DNA from: Nocardia ninae NBRC 108245
GTDB lineage: Bacteria > Actinomycetota > Actinomycetes > Mycobacteriales > Mycobacteriaceae
NCBI RefSeq assembly: GCF_007990755.1
Contig: NZ_BJXA01000084.1
Coordinates: forward strand, 1-37,323
DNA: 37,323 nucleotides
Direction: 5' to 3'
Positions 25,274 to 32,390 of this stretch are shown one piece after another. Each line of letters starts with the position of its first letter. Position 1 is the stretch's first letter. The notes under the pieces were generated by a model. That model ran no database searches and was not told the DNA's origin. It saw only the letters and a program-made list of their open reading frames with translations. The position numbers and the translations under genes are program-made.

Positions 25274-25459
25274 ATTACAGCTGTGGCCGGCTTCCGGAGC
25301 AGGAACATGCCGAACTACAGGCGCTTGTCGAGGCGCAACCGAACACGAGGCTTGACTGAGAAGACCGCCGATCTCGTCCGAGCTGTGGTCCGTGATCGCA
25401 GTCGATGGTGGCGCAAGGTGGTTGGTGCGCAGGAACCGTCGGCGGCGGGGCGGGGGAGC

Positions 25460-26056
25460 TTAGGTTGCGATGTCCTCGGCCGACTCCACCGCCGACATGA
25501 AGTGGGTGAACAAGGGCCAGGGAAGGTTCACCTTGCCGTGTGGGGTCAGCACCGCCCGGTCAACTGTGGCCGGAGTGAACGGGCCGTTCGGTGTTAGGTC
25601 TGGGACGAGCACTTCGAGGTAGGTGTTGGTGTTGGGATCCGGGTCTGGCACACAGAGTTCGTAGCACCATACTTCGCGGTCGCTGAAGTAGAACGAGTTG
25701 ACCTCGCATCGCTGGTCCCCGTAGTGCCAGGCGTTGTTGGACCGCCGGATATCGCCGACCACCTCAGTCTGTTGGCTGTTCGTGGCGATGTCTCCGGAGG
25801 CCTGCACATGGTCGCGGAACCGGCGCAGGACCAGCCAAGGGATCGAGCCCGGGCCGAAGCTCACCACCACGTAGTGCTGGGATTTCGGGGCGAACGGGCC
25901 CTTGTCGGGAGTCTTGTCCGCAACGCTGACATCGAGGTGCGGTTCGGTGCCGGGCGGGCCGGTAATCCCTTGCAGTGCATAGGTCCAGGCGTCGTCGGGC
26001 AGGCAGTAGTACGAGCTGACCTCGTACAGATTGCCGTCGTGCTCCCAGATCTCCAC
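25460..26056 (-). CDS. Hypothetical protein of two tandem ~90-aa repeats
   Basis: A 198-residue protein starting at GTG 26056 (no good ribosome site seen). It consists of two homologous halves, residues 1-92 and about 108-198, offset by 105-106 residues. Paired features are W4/W110, EV at 12-13/116-117, W24/W130 with Y26/Y132, GPFAP 53-57/GPFTP 158-162, IPW 72-74/LPW 177-179 and a final DIAT at 89-92/195-198. Aromatic-rich beta strands and conserved Gly-Pro-Phe suggest a small beta-sandwich or barrel repeated in tandem. It has no signal peptide and few cysteines. Family and function are not recognised. Confidence 0.75.
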   Translation of the reverse strand: MEIWEHDGNLYEVSSYYCLPDDAWTYALQGITGPPGTEPHLDVSVADKTPDKGPFAPKSQHYVVVSFGPGSIPWLVLRRFRDHVQASGDIATNSQQTEVVGDIRRSNNAWHYGDQRCEVNSFYFSDREVWCYELCVPDPDPNTNTYLEVLVPDLTPNGPFTPATVDRAVLTPHGKVNLPWPLFTHFMSAVESAEDIAT

Positions 26057-26142
26057 ATCGGCAGCATCGCACGGAACCGTGGGCGGCGCGGGTGGGTTAG
26101 TCCGGGCTGCTCAGCCGGTGCAGGATACGCCGGCAGACTTGA

Positions 26143-26547
26143 TCAGAGCCAGGAGCGGGAATCCTTGCGCAGGACGCGAATGATTCTCGAAGCGGCGAGT
26201 CCTGAGGCGAGGCCGATCAGTGCTGTGATGGCACGGCTCCCTCGGTTGCCGATCGGGCGGTAACGGACTGTGCCGTCACGGATTTCGATGTAGCCCATGG
26301 CGCGTACGTCTGCGCCGCCGCCTTCGGCTCCGTCGCTGGATCCGGTGCGACTGTATCCGAAGCGTGCGCGCGCGACGGGGATGACTGTGATGCCCTCGGC
26401 AGTGACGGGTTCACCGAATACTGTTGCCGCACGGGCCTGCTCACCGAGAACGCCCGCCTCTTGCTGCCGCAGTTCCGCAGAGATCGCTGCGACGTCCGCC
26501 CGTTCGATCGCATTGAGCGAGGGGTCAGGCTCCTGCGCTGCCTCCAT
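26143..26547 (-). CDS. GerW/YtfJ-like protein
   Basis: A 134-residue protein with the Spore_YtfJ/GerW pattern: ATVFGEPVTAEGITVIPVARARFGYS, a Gly-rich middle (SDGAEGGGADVRAMGYIEI) and RDGTVRYRPIGN, then a hydrophobic C-terminal helix ALIGLASGLAASRIIRVLRK that may contact membrane. In Bacillus, GerW acts in spore germination; actinobacterial homologues outside sporulation have no settled role, so a sporulation function should not be assumed. An AAGGG ribosome site precedes ATG 26547. Confidence 0.85.
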   Translation of the reverse strand: MEAAQEPDPSLNAIERADVAAISAELRQQEAGVLGEQARAATVFGEPVTAEGITVIPVARARFGYSRTGSSDGAEGGGADVRAMGYIEIRDGTVRYRPIGNRGSRAITALIGLASGLAASRIIRVLRKDSRSWL

Positions 26548-26615
26548 TGCCGTGAACCCTTTCTAACCGTCGCCGCCTTCCACCGAACAGTAACCGCAGT
26601 CGATGGCGGAAGTCG

Positions 26616-28097
26616 TCAGCGCGCCGCCCCCGCGGCCTTGAATCTGCGGATACCCCGGCTCAGTAATGGCTTGTCCCACAGGCTCGGTGGCGTGTGTTCG
26701 GGATCCAGCAGTTCGTTCTCCGCCAGCGGACTGTCCTCGTCCTCGACGGTCTCCGGCTCGAATCGCACCAGGGTCCGGCCGTCGCCGCGCAACGCCTCGA
26801 CCGTGCGGAGCAGCGATGACGTCTCGGTGAGGGTGGCATCGAACTTCGCGGGTTCGGCACCGAGATGCTCGCAGATCAGCTGGCGCCGGATGCCGAGGAT
26901 GGTTTCGCGCAGCTGGTCACCGTTCGCGGTGGCGGGGGTAACCTCCACGGCCAGATCGCATTCGGTGTCGAATCCCATCGAACGGTTGTTGAGGTTCGAC
27001 GATCCCACCCGCAGCAGTCGATCGTCCATCACCAGCACCTTGGCGTGGACATAGATCGGGTTACCGGCGTCGGTGACGGGGTAGTAGACGCCGAGCCGGT
27101 TCTCGGTGTCGACCTTCCACAACAGATGCAGTAAGCGCCGGCGAGCACCATCCATCGCCTGTTGCTCGAGCCAGCCGTCGGCGTGCCGCGGCAGCACCAG
27201 CACGATCTCCGGACCGTTCGGCTCGCGCAGCCGCGCGGCGATCGCCTCGGCGAGGGTGCGCGAGGCCAGGTACTGGCTTTCGATGTACAGCGACCGGGTG
27301 GCGCCAGCGATCGCCGCCAGATATAGCGCTTCGATCTCCCTGACCTCGGCGCGGTCGGCGAGCTCGGGGAAGGTTCGCGCGATACCGACATCCACGGACC
27401 GCATCGTCGGCTCCAGCCCGTCCGGCCACGGTGTGTCCCCGGCGATTTCGTCGATCGCGGCCAATTGCTGTCCCGTCGCCGCCTGCCAGCGGGCCCGGGC
27501 CAATTCGCCGATCGCCTTCGCTGCGGCACCGTCGACGGCGGTGGTCGCGTCGTGCCATGGTCCGTACCGGTTGCCGTTCGGCTTGGTGCGGTAGTGGTTG
27601 TCGTCGCGGTGGTCGCCGGTGTCCCAGCGGTCGACGGTCATGTCGATGCCACCGCAGAACGCGAGCGCGTCGTCGATCACCACGATCTTCTGATGGTGCG
27701 CCGAACCCAGCGGGTGCGCGCCGTCCATCTCGAAGTGCAACCGTCGATCGGTGATCCAATTGACCACGAAGATCGGCGTCATCCCGCGGCTGATCGCGGC
27801 GAACGCGCCGACATTCCATTTCAGCAGGTAGATGTCGAGGTCCGGTCGCACTTTCGGCAGCCAGGACAAGAATCTGCCCAGCCGATCAGGTCCTTCGAGG
27901 GTCTTGCCCTGCGGTTCGAACTTGATCCGGGTATCGAAGTCCCAGCCGATCAGCACAATGCGCTTGCGCGCCTGCAACATCGCGGACTTGGCATAGCGGA
28001 AATAGTCGGCCGCATCGACAATGCACGCCAGCCGATCGGCCCGGGCGATCTGCCAGCAGGTTTCGCCGGGGGTGAGGATTTGCTGCTCATCGCTCAT
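26616..28097 (-). CDS. Phospholipase D / cardiolipin-synthase-like enzyme
   Basis: A 493-residue cytosolic or peripheral protein with two PLD catalytic motifs: SAHHQKIVVIDDALAFCGGID (about 133-153) and VHAKVLVMDDRLLRVGSSNLNNRSMG (about 351-376). Each gives H-x-K-x4-D, so the active site is complete. There is no N-terminal membrane anchor, as in ClsB/YmdB-type and eukaryote-like PLDs. It probably hydrolyses or transfers phosphatidyl groups in phospholipids; cardiolipin synthesis is one option. It is single-gene, 68 bases upstream of the GerW-like gene in the same direction, so co-transcription is possible. Confidence 0.93.
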   Translation of the reverse strand: MSDEQQILTPGETCWQIARADRLACIVDAADYFRYAKSAMLQARKRIVLIGWDFDTRIKFEPQGKTLEGPDRLGRFLSWLPKVRPDLDIYLLKWNVGAFAAISRGMTPIFVVNWITDRRLHFEMDGAHPLGSAHHQKIVVIDDALAFCGGIDMTVDRWDTGDHRDDNHYRTKPNGNRYGPWHDATTAVDGAAAKAIGELARARWQAATGQQLAAIDEIAGDTPWPDGLEPTMRSVDVGIARTFPELADRAEVREIEALYLAAIAGATRSLYIESQYLASRTLAEAIAARLREPNGPEIVLVLPRHADGWLEQQAMDGARRRLLHLLWKVDTENRLGVYYPVTDAGNPIYVHAKVLVMDDRLLRVGSSNLNNRSMGFDTECDLAVEVTPATANGDQLRETILGIRRQLICEHLGAEPAKFDATLTETSSLLRTVEALRGDGRTLVRFEPETVEDEDSPLAENELLDPEHTPPSLWDKPLLSRGIRRFKAAGAAR

Positions 28098-28203
28098 GCT
28101 GTGGTCAGTTCTCCCGTCCGGCCGGACACCCGTTCCTGCAGGTGAACGATTCAGAGTACTGGTAACAGGCGAGAATTCAGGGCCGCGGCGAGGACGACCG
28201 TGG

Positions 28204-28572
28204 TCAGTCGCGGTAGATCGCTACGTGAGCGTTGGTAGCGGTCCCGACGCTGAAGGGCCCGATGCACGAGGCCGTGCCACCGCCCGACGGACTGAACGAA
28301 CCGCTCCACGAGCCGTTATAAGGGCCGACGGCCATCAACGGGAACGCATTCGGCACGCCGTGCAAGCCGAAGCACTCGACGATCAAGGCGTACTCCCTGC
28401 CTGCGGGGGCGTCGACATCATGGCATGTGGCCGTCGCACTGATCAGATCCCGCGTGATCACGCAGTCCTGTGGCGCAGCTCGAGCCGCGCCGACGCCGGT
28501 CATTGCGGTAACGCCCAGACCCAACACTGCAGCGGCCGTTACTCGTGCGGTGGCGACTGTCGGACTTCTCAT
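28204..28572 (-). CDS. Small secreted protein with four cysteines
   Basis: A 122-residue protein. I chose ATG 28572 because AAAGGGA lies six bases upstream; the frame extends further without a ribosome site. Residues 1-33 form a Sec signal peptide (MRSPTVATARVTAAA, then LGLGVTAMTGVGAARA, cut before APQDC). The mature part has four cysteines (in QDC, ATC, VEC and ASC), enough for two disulfides, and is otherwise Gly/Ser/Ala-rich. It resembles small Nocardia/Mycobacterium secreted proteins of unknown function. It is divergent from the DUF3291-like gene, with a palindrome between them. Confidence 0.8.
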   Translation of the reverse strand: MRSPTVATARVTAAAVLGLGVTAMTGVGAARAAPQDCVITRDLISATATCHDVDAPAGREYALIVECFGLHGVPNAFPLMAVGPYNGSWSGSFSPSGGGTASCIGPFSVGTATNAHVAIYRD

Positions 28573-28656
28573 TCGAATCCCTTTCATCGGAAGATCCTGC
28601 ACAACGAGAGGAACAGTGGATTGCCGGTCTGCTGTTTGGTCGAGCATATCTTGCCG

Positions 28657-28683
28657 TTGACAAGTTACATTCCACTGTGGAAT
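28657..28683 (+). promoter_or_regulatory. Palindromic operator with adjacent TTGACA
   Basis: TTGACA at 28657-28662 is a perfect -35 hexamer. The 15-bp palindrome ATTCCAC-T-GTGGAAT (28669-28683) sits where the spacer and -10 element would be for the plus-strand gene at 28737. It is also within about 100 bases of the divergent secreted-protein gene. The local sequence is much more AT-rich than its surroundings. Repressor identity unknown. Confidence 0.6.
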
Positions 28684-28736
28684 ATAGTGGAGTCAGTCGG
28701 CGGTCCGCCGTCTCCCTCCTGATCGAAAGAGCGTCT

Positions 28737-29156
28737 ATGCCCACGCTTCCCTGGATGACAGTCGGGGTGCCCAACACGTCCGAGGTCCAGTGCATGGCCT
28801 CCCGCCTCGAGGTCACGTCTCTGCTCAGTGCACCCGGGTTCCTCATCGCTTCACTGGCGCTGTGGTGGCAGGCCCGCCGCTCGCCGGGAGTGCTGGGCGT
28901 GGCCTTGAAGGCAGAGATGCTGAAGGGGACATTCTGGACTTATTCGGCCTGGGACGACAAGGCGGCCATCTACGCCTACGCGGGGTCCGAGCCGCATAAG
29001 TCAACCGTCGGGCGCAAGCGAAAAGTCATGCGGGACGCGACCTTCGTGTTCTTCACCGCACCGGTGGACGAGTTGCCCCTGCCGTGGTCCGCGATCCGCC
29101 TCCGCATCGCCGAGCAACGCGACTCGACACAATCGGATCACAAGCCTGCGCAATGA
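28737..29156 (+). CDS. DUF3291-like / monooxygenase-fold protein
   Basis: A 139-residue protein from ATG 28737 with GAAAGAG upstream. The pattern MPTLPWMTVGVP, VQCMASRLEVTSLLSAPGF, RRSPGVLGVALKAEMLKGTFWTYSAWDDKAAIYAYAGSEPH is that of actinobacterial DUF3291/antibiotic-biosynthesis-monooxygenase-like proteins (ferredoxin-like dimeric barrel). An anthrone-oxygenase-type or haem-related activity cannot be inferred from sequence alone. The palindrome just upstream suggests inducible expression. Confidence 0.82.
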   Translation: MPTLPWMTVGVPNTSEVQCMASRLEVTSLLSAPGFLIASLALWWQARRSPGVLGVALKAEMLKGTFWTYSAWDDKAAIYAYAGSEPHKSTVGRKRKVMRDATFVFFTAPVDELPLPWSAIRLRIAEQRDSTQSDHKPAQ

Positions 29157-29393
29157 CCGGTTTCGACGTACCCGCGGGCTGCGGCGACGGTCACCGACGT
29201 CCTGGTCGATCCACCGAAAACGACGGACTTCGGTCTGGCACTGCTGCCCGAACCGTGCACGATCGATCCGGAACAGGTGATCGAACACCCGAACTCGGCG
29301 GAGCTCGAGGAGGAGTTTCGGCAACGAGTGAAGCAGTGGAGGATGGTCGACTGGCAGATCAGACGCTGGTGCCGACTCGACTCGGCAATCTGA
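29157..29393 (+). pseudogene. Coding-looking fragment without a start codon
   Basis: Immediately after the preceding stop, in the same frame, 78 sense codons run to TGA at 29391. From about residue 14 the translation (VTDVLVDPPKTTDFGLALLP, later ELEEEFRQRVKQWRMVDW) has normal residue composition, unlike the Arg/Pro-rich shadow frames. There is no ATG and the only start-like codon is a GTG halfway in. It may be the 3' remnant of a lost gene. No family recognised. Confidence 0.35.
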
Positions 29394-29447
29394 TGGGTTG
29401 CACTGCAACGTGTTTGGATGCGGAGGCGCCGTCGGCAGCGGGTCGGG

Positions 29448-29894
29448 TCAGTCCGGGCTGGTTGTCATGTGGGTATGCAACTGCTCGAGGATGCTTTGCA
29501 GGCTGCGTCGGCGCGCTGGGGTCAGAATTTCCAGCGCCGCGCGGACGCCGTGCATCCCCTCGCGCAGCTGCATGGCGATCGCGGCGCCCTCGGCGGTGGC
29601 GACGACCTTCTTCACGCGGCGATCGGCTTGGTCGATGTGCCGCTCGACCAGTCCGCGCTGCTCCAATCGATCGATGAGCAAGGTGATGTTCGATGCGTCA
29701 CAGGACAGGTCTCCGGCCAGTTCACGCATTGCTCGCGGTTCGGCCAGCAGGCAGACGAGCTTGGCTTGGCTGTAGGTCAGGTCCAAGCTCTGCGCCGCGG
29801 CGAGAAAGTCCTGTTGGTAGACGCGGCAGAACTCCGAGAGGGTCGCCATGACATCGAGTGCGGTCGGCGCGGCCGGTGGCGAGGAGTGTGGCAC
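29448..29894 (-). CDS. MarR-family transcriptional regulator
   Basis: A 148-residue winged-helix regulator. The DNA-binding core is LTYSQAKLVCLLAEPRAMRELAGDLSCDASNITLLIDRLEQRGLVERHIDQADRRVKKVVAT, with the wing D-x-x-D-R-R, and helices at both ends for dimerisation. GTG 29894 is six bases after a TACCTT box on the minus strand with no ribosome site, so it is probably leaderless. Its promoter -35 overlaps the first TTGA-N5-TCAA site, implying autorepression. It is divergent from the Old Yellow Enzyme gene, which it very likely controls. The inducer is presumably an electrophile or phenolic compound, but this is inference. Confidence 0.92.
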   Translation of the reverse strand: MPHSSPPAAPTALDVMATLSEFCRVYQQDFLAAAQSLDLTYSQAKLVCLLAEPRAMRELAGDLSCDASNITLLIDRLEQRGLVERHIDQADRRVKKVVATAEGAAIAMQLREGMHGVRAALEILTPARRRSLQSILEQLHTHMTTSPD

Positions 29895-29916
29895 AGTGCA
29901 AAGGTATGCCGAATAC

Positions 29917-29929
29917 TTGACGAACTCAA
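29917..29929. promoter_or_regulatory. MarR operator site 1 (TTGA-N5-TCAA)
   Basis: TTGA CGAAC TCAA, extended to ACTTGA...TCAAGT, overlaps the putative minus-strand -35 (TTGAGT) of the MarR gene, 17 bases before its TACCTT box. Confidence 0.65.
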
Positions 29930-29972
29930 GTTTCTCGGCGGGTCCCCGCGTCTGTGCCGCTCGACGGAATGC

Positions 29973-29985
29973 TTGACAAAATCAA
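29973..29985. promoter_or_regulatory. MarR operator site 2 (TTGA-N5-TCAA)
   Basis: TTGA CAAAA TCAA overlaps a perfect TTGACA -35 hexamer of the oxidoreductase promoter. Confidence 0.65.
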
Positions 29986-30002
29986 ACACTCTCGGTTGTA
30001 CT
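29973..30002 (+). promoter_or_regulatory. Promoter of the Old Yellow Enzyme gene
   Basis: TTGACA (29973-29978), an 18-base spacer and TGTACT (29997-30002). It is flanked by operator sites 2 and 3, the standard geometry for repression. The leader to the ATG at 30120 is about 110 bases. Confidence 0.5.
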
Positions 30003-30015
30003 GTCGATGAGTTGC

Positions 30016-30028
30016 TTGAGTTGCTCAA
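30016..30028. promoter_or_regulatory. MarR operator site 3 (TTGA-N5-TCAA)
   Basis: TTGA GTTGC TCAA lies just downstream of the putative transcription start of the oxidoreductase gene. Confidence 0.6.
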
Positions 30029-30119
30029 CTATCTGAAGGCTCGAGCGCCCCCTGGCTCTTCCCCATACCGCGGCCGACCACGGTGCTGTCACCGGCTCGG
30101 CGCCGATTTCGGAGACGAT

Positions 30120-31229
30120 ATGACCTCGGTAGTAGACACCACTCGGATCCGGCGGTTGCTGGATCGCCCATTCACTGTCGGAGACCTGACCGTTGCGAAC
30201 CGGATCGCGATGGCCCCGATGACCCGCAATATGTCGCCGGACGGCGTTCCGGGACCCGACGTCGCCGAGTACTACGCCCGCCGGGCAGCCAACAATGTCG
30301 GTCTCATCGTCACCGAGGGCACCTACATCAACCGGGCTGCGGCCGGCGCCTACGACAACGTGCCGCACTTCTACGGTGAGCAGTCGCTCGCCGGCTGGGC
30401 GCACGTGGTCGAGCAGGTGCACCTCGCGGGCGGAAAGATCATTCCGCAGCTGTGGCATACCGGAGTGGCGCGCATCGCGACCGAGCCGCCCGCCGAAAGC
30501 CCGTCCGGGGTAGGGCTGTCCGGTGATGCGACCGGAAAAGCCATGACGCAGCGCGATATCGACGATACGGTCGCCGCGTTCGCCGAGGCGGCGGCCGCGG
30601 CGGAGCGCCTCGGCTTCGACGGCGCCGAACTGCATGGCGCGCACGGCTATTTGATCGACAGCTTCCTGTGGAGCGGCACCAACCAGCGCACCGATGGCTA
30701 CGGCGGTGACCCCGCGTCCAGGGCCCGGTTCGCCGTCGAGATCGTCGAGGCCGTGCGTGCCGCCGTCTCGCCCGGTTTTCCCCTCTTCTTCCGGCTATCC
30801 CAGTGGAAGTCCGGGAACTACGAGGCCAAGATCGCCGAGAGCGCGGGCGAGCTGGACCAGCTCCTGGCGCCACTGGTCGACGCGGGTGTGGACGCCTTCC
30901 ACGCCTCGACCCGCCGATACTGGCTCCCCGAGTTCGACGGTAGCGACCTCAACCTGGCCGGCTGGGTCAAGAAGCTCACCGGCAAGCCAACGGTGACCGT
31001 CGGCTCGATCGGACTGGACCAGGAGTTCGTCGGTTCCGGCGGCTGGCAGAAGCAGGCCGCCGTCGCGGGCATCGATCAGTTGCTCGATCGCCTCGAACGC
31101 GACGAGTTCGACCTCGTCGCTGTCGGCCGAGCGCTGCTGGCCAATCCCGACTGGGCCACCAAGGCGCTGCAAGGCCGCCTCGATGAGACGATCGCCTTCG
31201 ACCGCGCAGTGTTGAAGTCCCTCAACTGA
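30120..31229 (+). CDS. Old Yellow Enzyme family NADH:flavin oxidoreductase
   Basis: A 369-residue FMN-dependent ene-reductase. The frame is open far upstream but ATG 30120 follows GGAG and starts the family fold. Landmarks are RIAMAPMTRNMSPDGVP, QLWHTGV, the active-site H172-x-x-H175 in ELHGAHGYLIDSFLWSGTNQRTD, and the FMN phosphate end VAVGRALLANPDW. OYEs reduce activated C=C bonds or nitro groups of electrophiles with NAD(P)H. Control by a divergent MarR protein fits a response to reactive electrophiles. The physiological substrate is unknown. Confidence 0.94.
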   Translation: MTSVVDTTRIRRLLDRPFTVGDLTVANRIAMAPMTRNMSPDGVPGPDVAEYYARRAANNVGLIVTEGTYINRAAAGAYDNVPHFYGEQSLAGWAHVVEQVHLAGGKIIPQLWHTGVARIATEPPAESPSGVGLSGDATGKAMTQRDIDDTVAAFAEAAAAAERLGFDGAELHGAHGYLIDSFLWSGTNQRTDGYGGDPASRARFAVEIVEAVRAAVSPGFPLFFRLSQWKSGNYEAKIAESAGELDQLLAPLVDAGVDAFHASTRRYWLPEFDGSDLNLAGWVKKLTGKPTVTVGSIGLDQEFVGSGGWQKQAAVAGIDQLLDRLERDEFDLVAVGRALLANPDWATKALQGRLDETIAFDRAVLKSLN

Positions 31230-31299
31230 TCCCAGCCTTTAGCCAACCCGCTCCCTGGGCGAACTCGATGGACCGCCGGCAGGGACGCCGTGTGTCGGA

Positions 31300-31728
31300 C
31301 TACTTGCTGGCAAGTTCTTTGGCGCAGGCGTTGAGGATTCGGCCGAACACATGGCCGACCACGGTTCTGGCGATGCTGCCCACAAAGGAGCCCGCATCGA
31401 TGGCGGTAGTCCAGACCACCCGGGTTCCGCCCGGCACCGTCGTGAACGTCATCGATGCGCCTTTGTGCGGTATAGGCGGAAAACTACGGTCGACGACGTA
31501 GCCGAACGAATGCGGCGGCTCATAGCTGGTGATGCGCTCATAGAAGTGGCCGATCAGCCAAGTGTGCCGCCGGATCGCGCCGACCCCGTATGCCGCGCCT
31601 TCGCCCGGCCGGGTGAGCTTGTCACGCAACACCCAGGCCGTGCGCTCGTAATTCGTTGTAGTGGCACACCATTCGAAGACTTTCTCGAGCGGTGCGGCGA
31701 TGGTGCGCTCGACAACGATGGTTTCCAT
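31300..31728 (-). CDS. SRPBCC (START-like) family protein
   Basis: A 142-residue protein from ATG 31728, preceded by AAGGGGG at good spacing; the longer upstream frame is not coding-like. The N-terminus METIVVERTIAAPLEKVFEWCATTTNYERT and the later GTRVVWTTAIDAGSFVGSIARTVVGHVFGRILNACAKELASK are characteristic of polyketide-cyclase/SRPBCC helix-grip proteins, which bind hydrophobic ligands in a deep pocket. Ligand unknown. It converges on the oxidoreductase gene and lies downstream of the thioesterase in the same direction, separated by ~195 bases. Confidence 0.88.
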   Translation of the reverse strand: METIVVERTIAAPLEKVFEWCATTTNYERTAWVLRDKLTRPGEGAAYGVGAIRRHTWLIGHFYERITSYEPPHSFGYVVDRSFPPIPHKGASMTFTTVPGGTRVVWTTAIDAGSFVGSIARTVVGHVFGRILNACAKELASK

Positions 31729-31790
31729 ATCGATCCCCCTTGGTGTTGTTCCGGACGTGCCTCTTGGACACCGGCCGACTCTTGATCGTG

Positions 31791-31804
31791 ACATCGCGCG
31801 ATGT
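31791..31804. promoter_or_regulatory. 14-bp perfect palindrome ACATCGCGCGATGT
   Basis: Located 63 bases upstream of the SRPBCC start codon, in the 195-base gap after the thioesterase gene. Perfect symmetry and position suggest an operator for the SRPBCC gene. No regulator gene is adjacent, and CG-rich palindromes arise more easily in this composition. Confidence 0.4.
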
Positions 31805-31922
31805 GGTCTGCCACACGGCAACATCGTGATTCGCGTTGCGCGCATCGACGGTCCGCGTATCGGCATGCCCGGATCCGGCGTTGAGCGGCCTAGCGCGCCC
31901 TCGACGTCGATCGAATCAATCG

Positions 31923-32390
31923 TCAGCGCCGTGGGAATCTGATCCTGCGCCCCACCCCATCGGGATGGCCGCCTGCCGCACGCTGTTCGGTAGCGAACTG
32001 TGTGAGCCGGGCGCGGACGTCGTCCGGCATCGCCGCAGTTCTTCTCGTCCCGAGGTCGACGTGCAGGTCCAGCTGTTCGGAAACGGCCACCCGTGTCCGG
32101 TCGCCGAGATTGCGTACCTCGTGAAAGAAGTGCAGCCGCTTGGCATCCACGCCCAGCAACCAGGAATCGACGGCCAGCCGCGACCCGTGCAGCACCTCTC
32201 GTTCGTAAGTCATGGCGGTCTGCACGACGACCTTCCCGAACCCGGTTGTCCGGACGTACTCGTCGCCGAGACCGAGGGCGTCGGTGAACGCGGCATGGGC
32301 GCGGTAGACCACGATCCCGTAGTACTGGGCGTTCATATGGTTGTTGATGTCGATCCACGTCGCATCGACGTCACATTCGAGGGTTCGCAA
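31923..32390 (-). CDS. Hotdog-fold acyl-CoA thioesterase (4HBT-like)
   Basis: A 155-residue thioesterase-family protein starting at TTG 32390, with GGAAGG about seven bases upstream. Typical 4HBT features are WIDINNHMNAQYYGIVVYRA near the N-terminus (D-x-N-x-H-M-N), GFGKVVVQTAMTYEREVLHGSRL in the middle and KRLHFFHEVRN. Such enzymes hydrolyse acyl-CoA or acyl-ACP thioesters; chain type unknown. Its putative promoter, TTGAAC-N18-TAGCCT on the minus strand, encloses a 20-bp palindrome, implying repression by a TetR-like protein. Confidence 0.88.
   Translation of the reverse strand: MRTLECDVDATWIDINNHMNAQYYGIVVYRAHAAFTDALGLGDEYVRTTGFGKVVVQTAMTYEREVLHGSRLAVDSWLLGVDAKRLHFFHEVRNLGDRTRVAVSEQLDLHVDLGTRRTAAMPDDVRARLTQFATEQRAAGGHPDGVGRRIRFPRR

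Larger units (their letters stand above)
24961..25459. other. Gene-poor gap with direct repeats and a possible transposase scrap
   Basis: A ~500-base stretch without a convincing gene. The long plus-strand frame at 25031-25597 has low-complexity, arginine-rich translation and runs through the end of the minus-strand gene, so I reject it. The gap holds the two 53-base repeats annotated separately. At 25285-25359 a plus-strand segment reads GRLPEQEHAELQALVEAQP before a stop, vaguely like the N-terminal region of IS630-type transposases; it is only 24 codons long and uncertain. Confidence 0.5.

Noticed and set aside
25031-25597. Plus-strand frame of 188 codons in the repeat gap
   Set aside because: It has Arg/Pro-rich low-quality translation, spans the repeats and overlaps the end of the better-supported minus-strand duplicated protein.
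26143-26547. Evidence for endospore formation from the GerW-like gene
   Set aside because: The GerW/YtfJ fold occurs in non-sporulating actinobacteria and no other sporulation gene is present.
31231-31259. CCCAG...CTGGG as a terminator between the oxidoreductase and SRPBCC genes
   Set aside because: The stem is only five bases with a 19-base loop and no T-run; too weak to call.
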